Positions 49,564 to 58,120 of a DNA stretch of 64,000 nt are shown piece by piece. A program made the position numbers and the translations under genes. The DNA is from Macrococcoides equi (GTDB taxonomy: Bacteria > Bacillota > Bacilli > Staphylococcales > Staphylococcaceae). The notes under the pieces were generated by a model. It saw only the letters and a program-made list of their open reading frames with translations, was not told the DNA's origin and searched no databases. Each line of letters starts with the position of its first letter. Positions within the stretch are counted from its first letter, which is position 1. Location: assembly GCF_047425865.1 (NCBI RefSeq), contig NZ_CP179735.1, one strand, 5' to 3'.

Positions 49564-50037
49564 ATGTCTAAACAAGCCTATGAAGAATTATTCAATCTTA
49601 TTGAAAAAAATGATATCGCAATGCTAACTACTATCCAAGGTGATAAACTTGTATCACGTCCAATGTCTTATCAGGAAGTTGATGACAATGGTGATATTTG
49701 GTTTATTACAACAAGAGATACCGAGAAAGCTCAGGAAATATTAGCAGATGCACGTGTGAATGTATCATTTGCACAAAAAGGGTTTGTCTCAATTTCAGGT
49801 AATGCTGAACTTGTGAACGATAATGCTAAGAAGAAAGAATACTGGAATAAAGGTATTGAAATGTTCCTGAACACAAACTATGATGACCCAAATGTTACTT
49901 TAATTAAGGTCAATGCAGAGTCTGCTGAATACTGGGCAACGAATAAAAAAGGTACAACAATCGTTGAAGGTATCAAATCATTATTAAGTAATGATAACGG
50001 CAGCGACACTGCGATTAATCAATCAGTTGAGCTATAA
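49564..50037 (+). CDS. Pyridoxamine 5'-phosphate oxidase-like general stress protein
   Basis: A 157-residue split-barrel flavin-binding protein. It matches Bacillus YdaG/general stress protein 26: IAMLTTIQGDKLVSRPMSYQEVDDNGDIWFITTRDTEKAQEI (residues 18-58), VSFAQKGFVSISGNAELV and WNKGIEMFLNTNYDDPNVTLIKV. Members bind FMN or F420-like cofactors. In S. aureus a related gene is SigB controlled; here no clear SigB promoter is seen, but an inverted pair TACCCTATA / TATAGGGTA sits at 49481-49489 and 49520-49528, upstream of the GGAGGG. Monocistronic, with a terminator following. Confidence 0.88.
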   Translation: MSKQAYEELFNLIEKNDIAMLTTIQGDKLVSRPMSYQEVDDNGDIWFITTRDTEKAQEILADARVNVSFAQKGFVSISGNAELVNDNAKKKEYWNKGIEMFLNTNYDDPNVTLIKVNAESAEYWATNKKGTTIVEGIKSLLSNDNGSDTAINQSVEL

Positions 50038-50039
50038 TT

Positions 50040-50077
50040 AAAACATCCACAAATTCATTTGAATTTGTGGATGTTTT
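50040..50077. terminator. Bidirectional terminator, stress protein / cstB
   Basis: AAACATCCACAAATTC (50041-50056) pairs perfectly with GAATTTGTGGATGTTT (50061-50076) around ATTT. T-rich on both sides; serves two converging genes. Confidence 0.88.
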
Positions 50078-50081
50078 ATAT

Positions 50082-51410
50082 TTATTTCACCGCACTATAG
50101 CCACCTTTAATATTTACAAGATGATGATAACCAAGCTTGTTTAACACACCTACAGCAATTGCACTTCTCACTCCTGACTGACAGTGAACGTAAATTGTTT
50201 CACTTTTATCAAACGGAATATCTTCTTTTTCTAATTTTCCGAAGTGAACATGTCTCGCTTCATCAAAATGAGATTCATTCCATTCCTGATTATTTCTCAC
50301 ATCAAGAATATTAATAGATGACTTATCGATTACTTTAAAATCTTCAGGTTCAATCTGTTCAATTGATGTTCCTTTAACATCTTTAACGTATCCTACCACA
50401 TGATCAAAACCAATGAGTTTTAAATCGTTTGCTGCCTTTTGAACATCCTCAAAAGAACCAACAAGTTGAATAGGCGCCTCGTAATCTAAATACCAACCAA
50501 CAAAGCCAAGAAATTTTTGGTTATAAGGCACATTAATACCATCACTTAATCGCTCTAAAAATACTTCTTTTGCTCTTAAATCAATGATTTTTACACCCTC
50601 ATATAAATTTTGTAAGGGTGGCACGATTGTTTGTTCAATCAATTCTACACCATCACGATTGATACGTTTCATTTCTTTGAAATAATATGGTGGTTCTGGT
50701 TGTTCACTTGTTAACGTCTTGATAAAAGTATCTTCATCATCGATTTGAAATGCCCAGTTATTCACACGTTCATAACCTAAAGTTGTTACAGGTACAGCAC
50801 CTAATGACTTACCACAAGCACTTCCTGCTCCATGCCCTGGCCATACTTGAATATAGTCTGGTAATGTATCCATCTTCTTAAGCGATGTAAACATATCTTT
50901 TGCCCCTACTTCTGTTGTATCTTTCATCCCAGCCGCTTCTTCTAATAAATCAGGTCGACCTACATCACCTACAAAGATGAAATCTCCCGTAAAGATACCC
51001 ATTGGGACATCTTTTTGGTTATCATATAACACGAAACTAATACTTTCAGGTGTATGTCCTGGTGTATGGATTACTTTAAGTTTTACATTACCCACTTGAA
51101 TAATGTCATCTTCTTTTAGTAATTCGTAATCTCCTTTGATATTATCATATTCCCAGCCTTCTCCACCTAAACCAGATACATATGCTTTCGCATTTAAAGT
51201 TTCATTCGCTTCACGTAACCCAGAAGCAAAGTCTGCATGAATATGTGTTTCTGTCACTTTGTTAATTGTTAAACCTTCATGTTCTGCAGCTTTAATGTAA
51301 GGTGTCAATTCTCTTAGTGGATCTATAATAATTGCCTCTCCTGTCTTTTGACATCCAACTAAATATGACATTTGCGCTAATTGTTGATTAAAAAATGATT
51401 TAAAATACAT
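50082..51410 (-). CDS. cstB: Persulfide dioxygenase-sulfurtransferase (CstB-like)
   Basis: A 442-residue three-part protein, as S. aureus CstB (444). The N-terminal metallo-beta-lactamase/ETHE1-like persulfide dioxygenase (about 1-240) has the Fe(II) ligands in THIHADFASG, HTPGHTPES, FTGDFIFVGDVGRPD and WPGHGAGSACG. A rhodanese-like domain without a catalytic Cys follows (about 265-340). The C-terminal rhodanese (345-442) has active Cys in VHCQSGVRSA. It oxidises glutathione- or CoA-type persulfides and makes thiosulfate. Directly follows the CstA-like gene by 22 bp and belongs to the CstR regulon. Confidence 0.93.
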   Translation of the reverse strand: MYFKSFFNQQLAQMSYLVGCQKTGEAIIIDPLRELTPYIKAAEHEGLTINKVTETHIHADFASGLREANETLNAKAYVSGLGGEGWEYDNIKGDYELLKEDDIIQVGNVKLKVIHTPGHTPESISFVLYDNQKDVPMGIFTGDFIFVGDVGRPDLLEEAAGMKDTTEVGAKDMFTSLKKMDTLPDYIQVWPGHGAGSACGKSLGAVPVTTLGYERVNNWAFQIDDEDTFIKTLTSEQPEPPYYFKEMKRINRDGVELIEQTIVPPLQNLYEGVKIIDLRAKEVFLERLSDGINVPYNQKFLGFVGWYLDYEAPIQLVGSFEDVQKAANDLKLIGFDHVVGYVKDVKGTSIEQIEPEDFKVIDKSSINILDVRNNQEWNESHFDEARHVHFGKLEKEDIPFDKSETIYVHCQSGVRSAIAVGVLNKLGYHHLVNIKGGYSAVK

Positions 51411-51432
51411 TTGTTTTCCTCCTATTCTTCAC

Positions 51433-53919
51433 TTAAATAAATAAGTTTAAGTTTGCTTTCTCAGTATCGCCTAAGTATGTTGCAACGCCACCATATTCAA
51501 CGCCTTCAATGAGTTCTTCACGTGAAACAGCCATAATATCCATACTCATCGTGCAAGCAACCATCTTAATGCCCATTTTTTGCGCTTTTTCGATCATTAC
51601 TTCTAAAGAATCTACTTTTTTCTTATTCATGACATGTCTAATCATTCTAGATCCCATACCACCCATGTTCATTTTTGAAATCGGGAGTTTACCCGCATGT
51701 TTTGGCATCATTTGACTAAACATCTTGTCCAGACCTTGTTTTTCAATTTTAATGCCAGGTCGCTTTATCACATTTAATCCCCAGAATGTAAAGAACATCG
51801 TGACTTCTTTACCCATTGAAGCTGCACCAGTTGCAATAATAAATGAAGCTAAAGCTTTATCTAAGTCACCACTAAACACAACCATTGTAGCACCATTTTT
51901 TGTCTCAACAAGTTGATGTCCATGACTATCATTCATTGCATTAACCGGCAAACTTTTTCCTTTTTGTATGACTGCAACAACTTTATTTCCTTCAGTTTCA
52001 TTTTTTACAACAGTGTTACCCGTAACGTTTGCCCATGATTCAATATCCTGACAGAATCCAAAGTCTGTAACGTGGATTTCTAATTGTTCTCCATCTTGCA
52101 TTTCATCTAAGTTTTCTTTAACTTTAAGGATTGGGCCAGGGCACTGTAAGCCACTTGCTTCAACCACTCTTCTATCTTCACGTAACGACACTTGTTTCAC
52201 CTCTTCATTTTGTGCTGTAATTTTCACTTTTTCAGTATTTTTATTATCGTTATTATTATCTTTCTTGATCTCTGTTGGTTGAGACGCGCTTTGAGATTGC
52301 GTCAAATAATTTTGTTTATACAATTTAAAACCACCGTCTAAATTAATTACATCGAAGCCTTCATTCTTTAATATACGTGCTGCATTGTAGCCACGTTGAC
52401 CAACTTGACAATAAATTACGACTGGTTCATTTTTATTAATTTCATTTAAACGTGTTCTTAACTCACCTAAAGGTATATTTTTAGAGCCTTTAATGTGACC
52501 CATTTCATGCTCAATCGGTTCTCTGACATCCACAACTTGGTGTGGTGTATCATCCACTTCACTCACTTGCATCATCTTCATCTCATCTTCAATCACGTTT
52601 TGCGCGATATATCCCGCCATATTCACTGGATCTTTTGCAGAAGAGAACGGAGGTGCATATGCAATTTCAATACGTTGTAAATCCGTCACTTTTTGATTGA
52701 AAGTTATGGCGCTTGCAATTAAATCAATACGTTTATCTACACCTTTACGTCCAACAATTTGAGCACCATAAATTTGTCCTTCAGATGAGAAGATTACTTT
52801 GATTGTCATCGGTGTCGCCCCAGGATAATAACTTGCATTGGATTGACCTGACACATGAATCACATGATACTTTTTACCTAATGTATTTAACGTTTTCTCA
52901 TTTAAACCTGTGCTCGCCACATTTAAATCAAATACTTTAGCGATTGCTGTACCGATTGGTTTAAACTTTTCAATCTGTTTGCCATTCAAATGGTCAGCTA
53001 ATAATCGACCTTGTCGATTCGCAATCCATGCCAGTGGAATATGCACATCTTGTTCGCTAATCGCATGCGTAACTTCTGCAACATCACCAATTGCATAAAT
53101 CGAAGAATCTGATGTTTGGAATACGTCATTGGTTTTGATTGCTTTTTTAATGCCTATTTCTAATCCAGCCTCTTCTGCTAATGTAGATTCCGGTAATACA
53201 CCAATTGCCATAATGACCATATCTGCATTCACAACATCACCATTACTTGATTCAACTGTATGTTCATCAATCTTCTTAATTGATTGTTTCAATCTCAAGT
53301 CTATGCCCTTACTTAACATATGGTTATGTAACTCAACTGCCATATCCATATCAATACCCGGCATTACTTGGTCACCTAACTCAAATAACGCTACATCCAA
53401 ATCTAAAGCTTTTAAGTTCTCAGCCATTTCTAAACCAATAAATCCTCCGCCAACGACCGCTGTAGACTTGACGTTATTTTCCTTAATATATGCAATAATT
53501 TGATCCATATCAGGAATGTTTCTTAATGAAAAGACATGCCCAAGATCCGCACCTTCAATTGGCACTTGTATTGGTTTTGCGCCTGTTGAAAGTACTAGTA
53601 TGTCATAGTCAATTGCTTGGTTCTGTCCATTTGCTACAACATCGATAGTTTTAGCTTCTCTATTAATAGAAACAACATTCGTATCTGTCATTACATTAAT
53701 ATTCATTCGACTTTCCATTAATTCAGGTGTTTGAATTAATAATTTGCTTCGATCTTTAATCTCATCACCAATATGATAAGGCAAACCACAATTGGCGAAA
53801 GATACATAACTTCCTCTTTCTATTAAAGTGATTTCATCTTGTTCATTTAATCTTCTTAAACGTGCTGCTGTTGAAGCGCCTCCAGCAACGCCACCAACGA
53901 TTACTATTTTTCTACTCAT
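51433..53919 (-). CDS. CoA-disulfide reductase/rhodanese/TusA/DsrE fusion (CstA-like)
   Basis: An 828-residue multidomain enzyme. Residues 1 to about 445 are a single-cysteine CoA-disulfide (persulfide) reductase with FAD motif GGVAGGAS and redox Cys44 in SFANCGLPYHIG. About 455-545 is a rhodanese with Cys in VIYCQVGQRG. About 580-655 is TusA-like with the C-P-x-P motif in LQCPGPILKV. The C-terminus (about 660-828) is DsrE/TusD-like with Cys in MVACTMSMDIM. S. aureus CstA has only the last three domains, so here a CoADR is added. It probably reduces CoA persulfide and passes sulfur along the chain. First gene of the minus arm of the cst divergon, with a CstR operator. Confidence 0.92.
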   Translation of the reverse strand: MSRKIVIVGGVAGGASTAARLRRLNEQDEITLIERGSYVSFANCGLPYHIGDEIKDRSKLLIQTPELMESRMNINVMTDTNVVSINREAKTIDVVANGQNQAIDYDILVLSTGAKPIQVPIEGADLGHVFSLRNIPDMDQIIAYIKENNVKSTAVVGGGFIGLEMAENLKALDLDVALFELGDQVMPGIDMDMAVELHNHMLSKGIDLRLKQSIKKIDEHTVESSNGDVVNADMVIMAIGVLPESTLAEEAGLEIGIKKAIKTNDVFQTSDSSIYAIGDVAEVTHAISEQDVHIPLAWIANRQGRLLADHLNGKQIEKFKPIGTAIAKVFDLNVASTGLNEKTLNTLGKKYHVIHVSGQSNASYYPGATPMTIKVIFSSEGQIYGAQIVGRKGVDKRIDLIASAITFNQKVTDLQRIEIAYAPPFSSAKDPVNMAGYIAQNVIEDEMKMMQVSEVDDTPHQVVDVREPIEHEMGHIKGSKNIPLGELRTRLNEINKNEPVVIYCQVGQRGYNAARILKNEGFDVINLDGGFKLYKQNYLTQSQSASQPTEIKKDNNNDNKNTEKVKITAQNEEVKQVSLREDRRVVEASGLQCPGPILKVKENLDEMQDGEQLEIHVTDFGFCQDIESWANVTGNTVVKNETEGNKVVAVIQKGKSLPVNAMNDSHGHQLVETKNGATMVVFSGDLDKALASFIIATGAASMGKEVTMFFTFWGLNVIKRPGIKIEKQGLDKMFSQMMPKHAGKLPISKMNMGGMGSRMIRHVMNKKKVDSLEVMIEKAQKMGIKMVACTMSMDIMAVSREELIEGVEYGGVATYLGDTEKANLNLFI

Positions 53920-53942
53920 TAATATTTCCTCCTCGTATTTGA

Positions 53943-54040
53943 ATACCTATAGGGGTATATTAACTCATATAAATCAATATGTCAAATACCCCACCCCCTA
54001 TTTTTTATTGTTGACAAAAATACCCCACAAGGTATATAGT
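53943..54040. promoter_or_regulatory. Divergent cst promoters with CstR operators
   Basis: Minus promoter: TTGACA (53985-53980), 17 bp, TAATAT (53962-53957), with operator ATACCTATAGGGGTAT (53943-53958) over -10/start. Plus promoter: TTGACA (54011-54016), 18 bp, TATAGT (54035-54040), with ATACCCCACAAGGTAT (54020-54035) in the spacer. A third, half-like ATACCCC block lies at 53986-53992. The ATACCCC/GGGGTAT pattern is that of CsoR/CstR family operators. Confidence 0.85.
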
Positions 54041-54083
54041 AATAACCATTACAAATAATTTATTATATGAAAGGTGATTAAAT

Positions 54084-54344
54084 ATGGAATATGATAAAAG
54101 TGCAATCAATCGTTTAAAGAGACTACAAGGACAATTAAATGGCGTCCTTAAAATGATGGAAGAAGGAAAAGATTGTCGCGAGGTTGTGACACAACTCAGT
54201 GCCTCAAGAAGTGGTATCGAAAGATTAATTGGTGTCATCGTCAGCGAGAATTTAGCGGAGTGTGTTAAAGAAAGCGTAAAAAATAATGAAGATACAGATG
54301 AACTTGTCAAACAAGCTGTCAATCTTCTCATAAAAAGTAGGTAA
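54084..54344 (+). CDS. cstR: Persulfide-sensing repressor CstR (CsoR family)
   Basis: An 86-residue all-helical CsoR-family repressor. It begins MEYDKSAINRLKRLQGQLNGVLKMMEEGKDCREVVTQLSASRSG with the first Cys at about residue 31, and the second in AECVKESVKNN at about 60. CsoR proper has a C-H-C copper site; the His at the second position is absent (SRSGIERL), as in CstR, which forms di-, tri- or tetrasulfide links between the two Cys when persulfides rise. It is transcribed with the rhodanese and TauE genes. AAAGGTG precedes the start, and the operators upstream suit autoregulation. Confidence 0.92.
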   Translation: MEYDKSAINRLKRLQGQLNGVLKMMEEGKDCREVVTQLSASRSGIERLIGVIVSENLAECVKESVKNNEDTDELVKQAVNLLIKSR

Positions 54345-54349
54345 TTAAT

Positions 54350-54646
54350 ATGACAAACTATCAAACGATTAATGTTGAAACGCTTAAATCATTGATCAAT
54401 CAGAAAGATATCAATCTCATTGATGTACGTGAAGTGAATGAATACGAAGCGAATCATATCTCCCAAGCAAAAAATATTCCTTTATCTGTACTAGAATATA
54501 ATATAGATAAGTTTAATAAAGATGAACATTATTATATTATTTGCAGATCGGGCAATCGCAGTGGACAAGCTTGTCACTATTTAAGTAATTTTGACATTGA
54601 AACTACGAATATCGACGGTGGGATGCTGGATTGGGAAGCGTTATAA
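54350..54646 (+). CDS. Single-domain rhodanese (sulfurtransferase)
   Basis: A 98-residue rhodanese. NLIDVREVNEYEANHISQAKNIPLSVLE is the conserved first part and the active Cys near residue 66 lies in YIICRSGNRSGQACHYLSN, with loop CRSGNRS binding persulfide. It transfers sulfane sulfur between small-molecule persulfides and proteins. It lies 5 bp after cstR and overlaps tauE by one base (TAATG), so it is in the CstR operon. In S. aureus the cst arm lacks this stand-alone rhodanese; the protein may hand sulfur to CstB or the fusion protein encoded on the other strand. Confidence 0.92.
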   Translation: MTNYQTINVETLKSLINQKDINLIDVREVNEYEANHISQAKNIPLSVLEYNIDKFNKDEHYYIICRSGNRSGQACHYLSNFDIETTNIDGGMLDWEAL

Positions 54647-55398
54647 TGGCATTTATATTATTTGCCGTAATTGGAGCAATCGGTGCTTTCCTGTCAGGAC
54701 TAATAGGTATAGGTGGTGCAATTATTATGTATCCTATGCTATTATTTATTCCGCCACTGTTTAATATTGATATGAATCCGACTGCTGCGGCGGGACTGAC
54801 TGCCGCGCAAGTGTTTTTTAGTACATTAAGCGGAAGTATCAGCCAGAGAAAGAATGAAAACCTTAATAAATCAATTATTATTCCAATGAGTATCGGTATA
54901 TTATTAGGCAGTGTAAGTGGTGCATACCTTGCATCAATATTTGATGAATCTCTCATCAATATCGTCTATACATTTCTTGCAATACTAGCAGTGATTTTAA
55001 TGTTTATTAAAGTGAAAGCAAATGATTCAAAAACAACCTATAATAAAATAGCATTGTTTATTGTGGCAACAGTTATCGGTATTCTGTCAGGCATTGTAGG
55101 CGCAGGTGGTGCATTCTTAATCGTACCTATCTTACTAACAATCTTTAAGGTTCCCTTTAGAGTAGTAGTCGCAAATAGTATTATCATTGCTTTCGTATCA
55201 TCAATCGGAACATTCCTTACAAAATTTCTTACAGGTAGCGTGGATATTGAACACGCAATCCCATTAATCATAGCAAGTCTAATATTTGCTCCAATCGGTA
55301 CGAAAGTTTCTAAAAAAACCAATCAAACAGTGTTGCGTTACATTCTTACTGCACTGATTATTATGGCTGCAATTAAGATGATTATGGATATGATATAA
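54646..55398 (+). CDS. tauE: Sulfite/sulfur-compound exporter TauE/SafE family
   Basis: A 250-residue membrane protein with eight helices. It has the TauE repeats GFLSGLIGIGGAIIMYPML near residue 13 and GILSGIVGAGGAFLIVPILL near residue 145, a two-fold pattern that defines the family. It is thought to move sulfite, thiosulfate or similar anions. Start ATG is one base inside the rhodanese stop (TAATG), so it is translationally coupled. As the last gene of the cstR arm it would remove the oxidised sulfur products. A strong hairpin follows. Confidence 0.9.
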   Translation: MAFILFAVIGAIGAFLSGLIGIGGAIIMYPMLLFIPPLFNIDMNPTAAAGLTAAQVFFSTLSGSISQRKNENLNKSIIIPMSIGILLGSVSGAYLASIFDESLINIVYTFLAILAVILMFIKVKANDSKTTYNKIALFIVATVIGILSGIVGAGGAFLIVPILLTIFKVPFRVVVANSIIIAFVSSIGTFLTKFLTGSVDIEHAIPLIIASLIFAPIGTKVSKKTNQTVLRYILTALIIMAAIKMIMDMI

Positions 55399-55399
55399 A

Positions 55400-55430
55400 G
55401 AAAGAGAGCTGGAAGTTTCAGCTCTCTTTC
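55400..55430. terminator. Bidirectional terminator, tauE / ABC permease
   Basis: GAAAGAGAGCTG (55400-55411) pairs with CAGCTCTCTTTC (55419-55430) around a 7-base loop, between two convergent operons. Confidence 0.85.
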
Positions 55431-55431
55431 T

Positions 55432-56124
55432 CTAGTCTATTGAGTTTTTCTTGAAAAGAATTGCAGTGACAGCCATAGATAACAATGTCCATATGCCAAT
55501 GATAAGAATATGTTTGATATCTCCGTTTTGTGCCAACAAATCATATTGTGCAGTCGGGCTATAACTATTTAATTTCACAAATATATTATCTTTATTCATC
55601 CCCATATGTGCAAATGTTGGTGCCATGGCAAAAAGAAATAGCACAGGTAGATAATACAAACTTGTCTCTGATACACTATTTACAAATAAACCTATTGCGA
55701 TGCCAATCATTAAAAAGAAAATGAAAATCATTATAAATCCAGTAACCATCTTCCAATTAGTTAGAACACTTATATCTAAAATAATCAGACAAATAAAAAC
55801 TGTTATTATAGTGATTACACTGACTACTAAACTTTTACCAATCAATATATCCATCATCGAAGCCGGAGAATTAATCAGACCTCTTAACGTGTGTTTTTCT
55901 TTTTCCTCAGCAATCATCGTCATGATAGTACCTGTTAAAACTGCTCCAAAGCACATCGCTATTATCAGTATTGCAAGTGACATTCCTTCTTCACCCTGCA
56001 AAGGAGTTCTACTAAAAATAACTGACATTATAATCGGCAATATCGGCATCGTCAGTAGCATCATATTTCTCATAAATTCTTTAAAGTCTTTCTCCGCAAT
56101 GGCCATCACTCGATTCATTCTCAT
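55432..56124 (-). CDS. ABC-2 type permease
   Basis: A 230-residue, six-helix ABC-2 permease of a short kind (typical 230-250). It starts MNRVMAIAEKDFKEFMRNMMLL (export permeases typically start with I/A-x-K-E-F-K-E) and contains AMCFGAVLTGTIMTMIAEEKEKHTLRGLINSPAS with the E-K-E-x-x-T-x-x-x-L motif of the second cytoplasmic loop. A TTG at 56133 could open the frame but is too close to AAGGAG; the ATG at 56124 has AAGGAG 10 bases upstream. It follows the ATPase gene with which it makes an exporter. Its regulator lies immediately upstream on the same strand. Confidence 0.9.
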   Translation of the reverse strand: MRMNRVMAIAEKDFKEFMRNMMLLTMPILPIIMSVIFSRTPLQGEEGMSLAILIIAMCFGAVLTGTIMTMIAEEKEKHTLRGLINSPASMMDILIGKSLVVSVITIITVFICLIILDISVLTNWKMVTGFIMIFIFFLMIGIAIGLFVNSVSETSLYYLPVLFLFAMAPTFAHMGMNKDNIFVKLNSYSPTAQYDLLAQNGDIKHILIIGIWTLLSMAVTAILFKKNSID

Positions 56125-56125
56125 G

Positions 56126-56965
56126 TTACACAAGCTCCTTTCCAGTGACTTTAATAAATACTTCTCCTAGGGTTGGTTCATTCGTATAGATACGTTTAAC
56201 TTTTTTAGTATTAAGCAACTCCATTATTTGTACGACGTCTTCTTTATGCACTGTTCTCACTAAAGTATCATTCATTTCCAGGGTAATCGTTTGATCAGAA
56301 TGTTGATATCTAAGGTTATCCGGCGTATCAAGCGCCACGAGTTTCCCGTTATTAATCAGTGCGATACGATCACACAGCGCTTCTGCTTCATCCATATCAT
56401 GAGTGGTTAAGAAAATGGTCGTACCTTCTTCTTTTAATTTTAATAGACCTTTATGTATATGTCTTGTCGTATTTGGATCCAACGCTGATGTTGGTTCATC
56501 CAGAAATAATAGCTTAGGCTGATGGATTAACGCTTTAGCAAGTAATATTCTTTGACGCATCCCTTTAGATAATTTCTTAACGACTGTTTTCTTCTCATTT
56601 TCCAACTGTACAAATGATAGTACTGCATCAATTCTATCTATTGATTGTTTATATAATCCTGCAAACATCTTTAAATTATCATACACCGTTAATCGTTCAT
56701 ATAATGCACTATTGTCAGACAAAATACCAATCTGCTCCCTATATTCTGCTGTTTGCAATGCTTTATCTTTATAATGAAACACTTGAATATCTCCTTCTGT
56801 AATCGATGTCTCTCCAGTCAGCATTTTAATTGTTGTCGTTTTTCCTGAACCACTCGGACCAAGTAAACCAAATATTTCTCCTTGCTGAATATGTAAAGAT
56901 AGATGATTAACCGCTTTTTTACTTTCGTACATCTTAACTACATCATTCATCTGTACTAATGTCAT
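56126..56965 (-). CDS. ABC-2 transporter ATP-binding protein
   Basis: A 279-residue ATPase with Walker A GPSGSGKTTTIKML near residue 40, Q-loop GILSDNSALYERLTVYDN, signature LSKGMRQRILLAKALIHQP (LSKGM variant) near 135, Walker B LLFLDEPTSALDP and switch TTHDMDE. A C-terminal extension of about 60 residues (NLRYQHSDQTITLEMNDTLV...) ends EVFIKVTGKEL as in DrrA-like exporters. TTG at 56968 is possible; ATG 56965 has GGAGG nine bases upstream. It overlaps the next gene's Shine-Dalgarno, so it is translated with the permease. Regulated probably by the LytTR protein at 57048-58052. Confidence 0.92.
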   Translation of the reverse strand: MTLVQMNDVVKMYESKKAVNHLSLHIQQGEIFGLLGPSGSGKTTTIKMLTGETSITEGDIQVFHYKDKALQTAEYREQIGILSDNSALYERLTVYDNLKMFAGLYKQSIDRIDAVLSFVQLENEKKTVVKKLSKGMRQRILLAKALIHQPKLLFLDEPTSALDPNTTRHIHKGLLKLKEEGTTIFLTTHDMDEAEALCDRIALINNGKLVALDTPDNLRYQHSDQTITLEMNDTLVRTVHKEDVVQIMELLNTKKVKRIYTNEPTLGEVFIKVTGKELV

Positions 56966-57047
56966 CAAAATAAGCCTCCAATCAATTTGTTATCCAAATT
57001 GTATTAGAGACTTAATCACCTTACTATATAATACACGTAGAATGTAC

Positions 57048-58052
57048 CTAACTTTTCGTGAACTGTACCTCCTGGCTATTGAAATATCCTTGAATTTCTT
57101 TCACCTTATTCCGAGATAATGGCACAAAGGTATTTTCCAGTCCATCTATTTTAATCGAATATGAATTCTTAGACCAAGTAATCATTTCTTTAACTTTTTG
57201 TAGATTGATAATATATGAGCGATGACAGCGATAGAAACCATATACTTTTAACTTATTCTCTAAGTCATTTAATGTATAATCTGCTTTAAATGACTCATTA
57301 TTGATGATAATGTTTACCTTTCCTTCAGCACCTTCTATATAATCAATGTCTTCCGGATTAATAAATATCGTCTTATCTTCAGACTTAACAGATATTCTAA
57401 ATACATTGCTACGTATTAGCTGTTGATTTATTTCTTGGGAAATATCTTGTTGAGTGTCCTCTTTACTTATGTTTTCATTTTGTTTCTGTTCGCCATCAGA
57501 AAGTTTTAACGATTGGATATTCTCTTGCTCATCTACGTATATTTCAAGTTGCTTCAATTGCTCTTTCTTAACTTGGTACACTTGGTCAGAGAGTAGTATC
57601 GCATGATCAATATAAGACAATACTTGTAATACATTATGATTCTCTTTAAATAAAGGCATCACGTTCAGTAGTTGATCAATTGTTTCTACTTTAAGATTAT
57701 GTAATATGTCTTTAAATACGACATATTCCCTATCTTGCACTAATGCTAGTGCAACTTTGAGCAGTACATATTCATCGTAATCTAATTTCTTTACTTTCAT
57801 ATTCTGATATTCTAATAAATCAAATTTTTTTAATAACGACTCTGCACTTTCATCATAATTAAACCACTTAATATAGAATTTCAGTTGTTCTTTAACTGTT
57901 AAGCGCTCATGAAATGGTGTAGAAAATTCTTCAATCCATGCTTCTTTAAGTCTGAAGTATGACAATATTTCATGCTGTTGATTAGTATTCCCTATAATAC
58001 AATATTGCTTTAGTGCTCTTAATTCTTTTAAATTATTCACTAAATTTGTCAT
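57048..58052 (-). CDS. LytTR regulator fused to a degenerate ABC ATPase domain
   Basis: A 334-residue protein with no receiver domain. The C-terminal about 215-325 is a LytTR DNA-binding domain (IFINPEDIDYIEGAEGKVNI... FYRCHRSYIINLQKVKEM...FVPLSRNKVKEIQGYF). The N-terminal about 1-165 looks like the later half of an ABC ATPase: FHERLTVKEQLKFYIKWFNY, signature-region helix as KLDYDEYVLLKVALALV (no LSGG), Walker-B-like YVVFKDILHNL, switch region QVLSYIDHAILL. No Walker A exists, so it cannot hydrolyse ATP in the usual way. A charged linker (180-210) joins the parts. It precedes the ABC ATPase-permease pair by 83 bp and presumably controls them. Inference: the ABC-like part may dock on the transporter. 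Confidence 0.85.
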   Translation of the reverse strand: MTNLVNNLKELRALKQYCIIGNTNQQHEILSYFRLKEAWIEEFSTPFHERLTVKEQLKFYIKWFNYDESAESLLKKFDLLEYQNMKVKKLDYDEYVLLKVALALVQDREYVVFKDILHNLKVETIDQLLNVMPLFKENHNVLQVLSYIDHAILLSDQVYQVKKEQLKQLEIYVDEQENIQSLKLSDGEQKQNENISKEDTQQDISQEINQQLIRSNVFRISVKSEDKTIFINPEDIDYIEGAEGKVNIIINNESFKADYTLNDLENKLKVYGFYRCHRSYIINLQKVKEMITWSKNSYSIKIDGLENTFVPLSRNKVKEIQGYFNSQEVQFTKS

Positions 58053-58120
58053 ACTTCCTCCTACACACCTAATATTTTATAATCATTCTATCATAAAAAT
58101 GTCAGTTTTTTTATAATACG

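Noticed and set aside
55700..56170. 156-codon plus-strand frame opposite the ABC permease
   Set aside because: Complement of hydrophobic codons; no Shine-Dalgarno and no homologue recognised.
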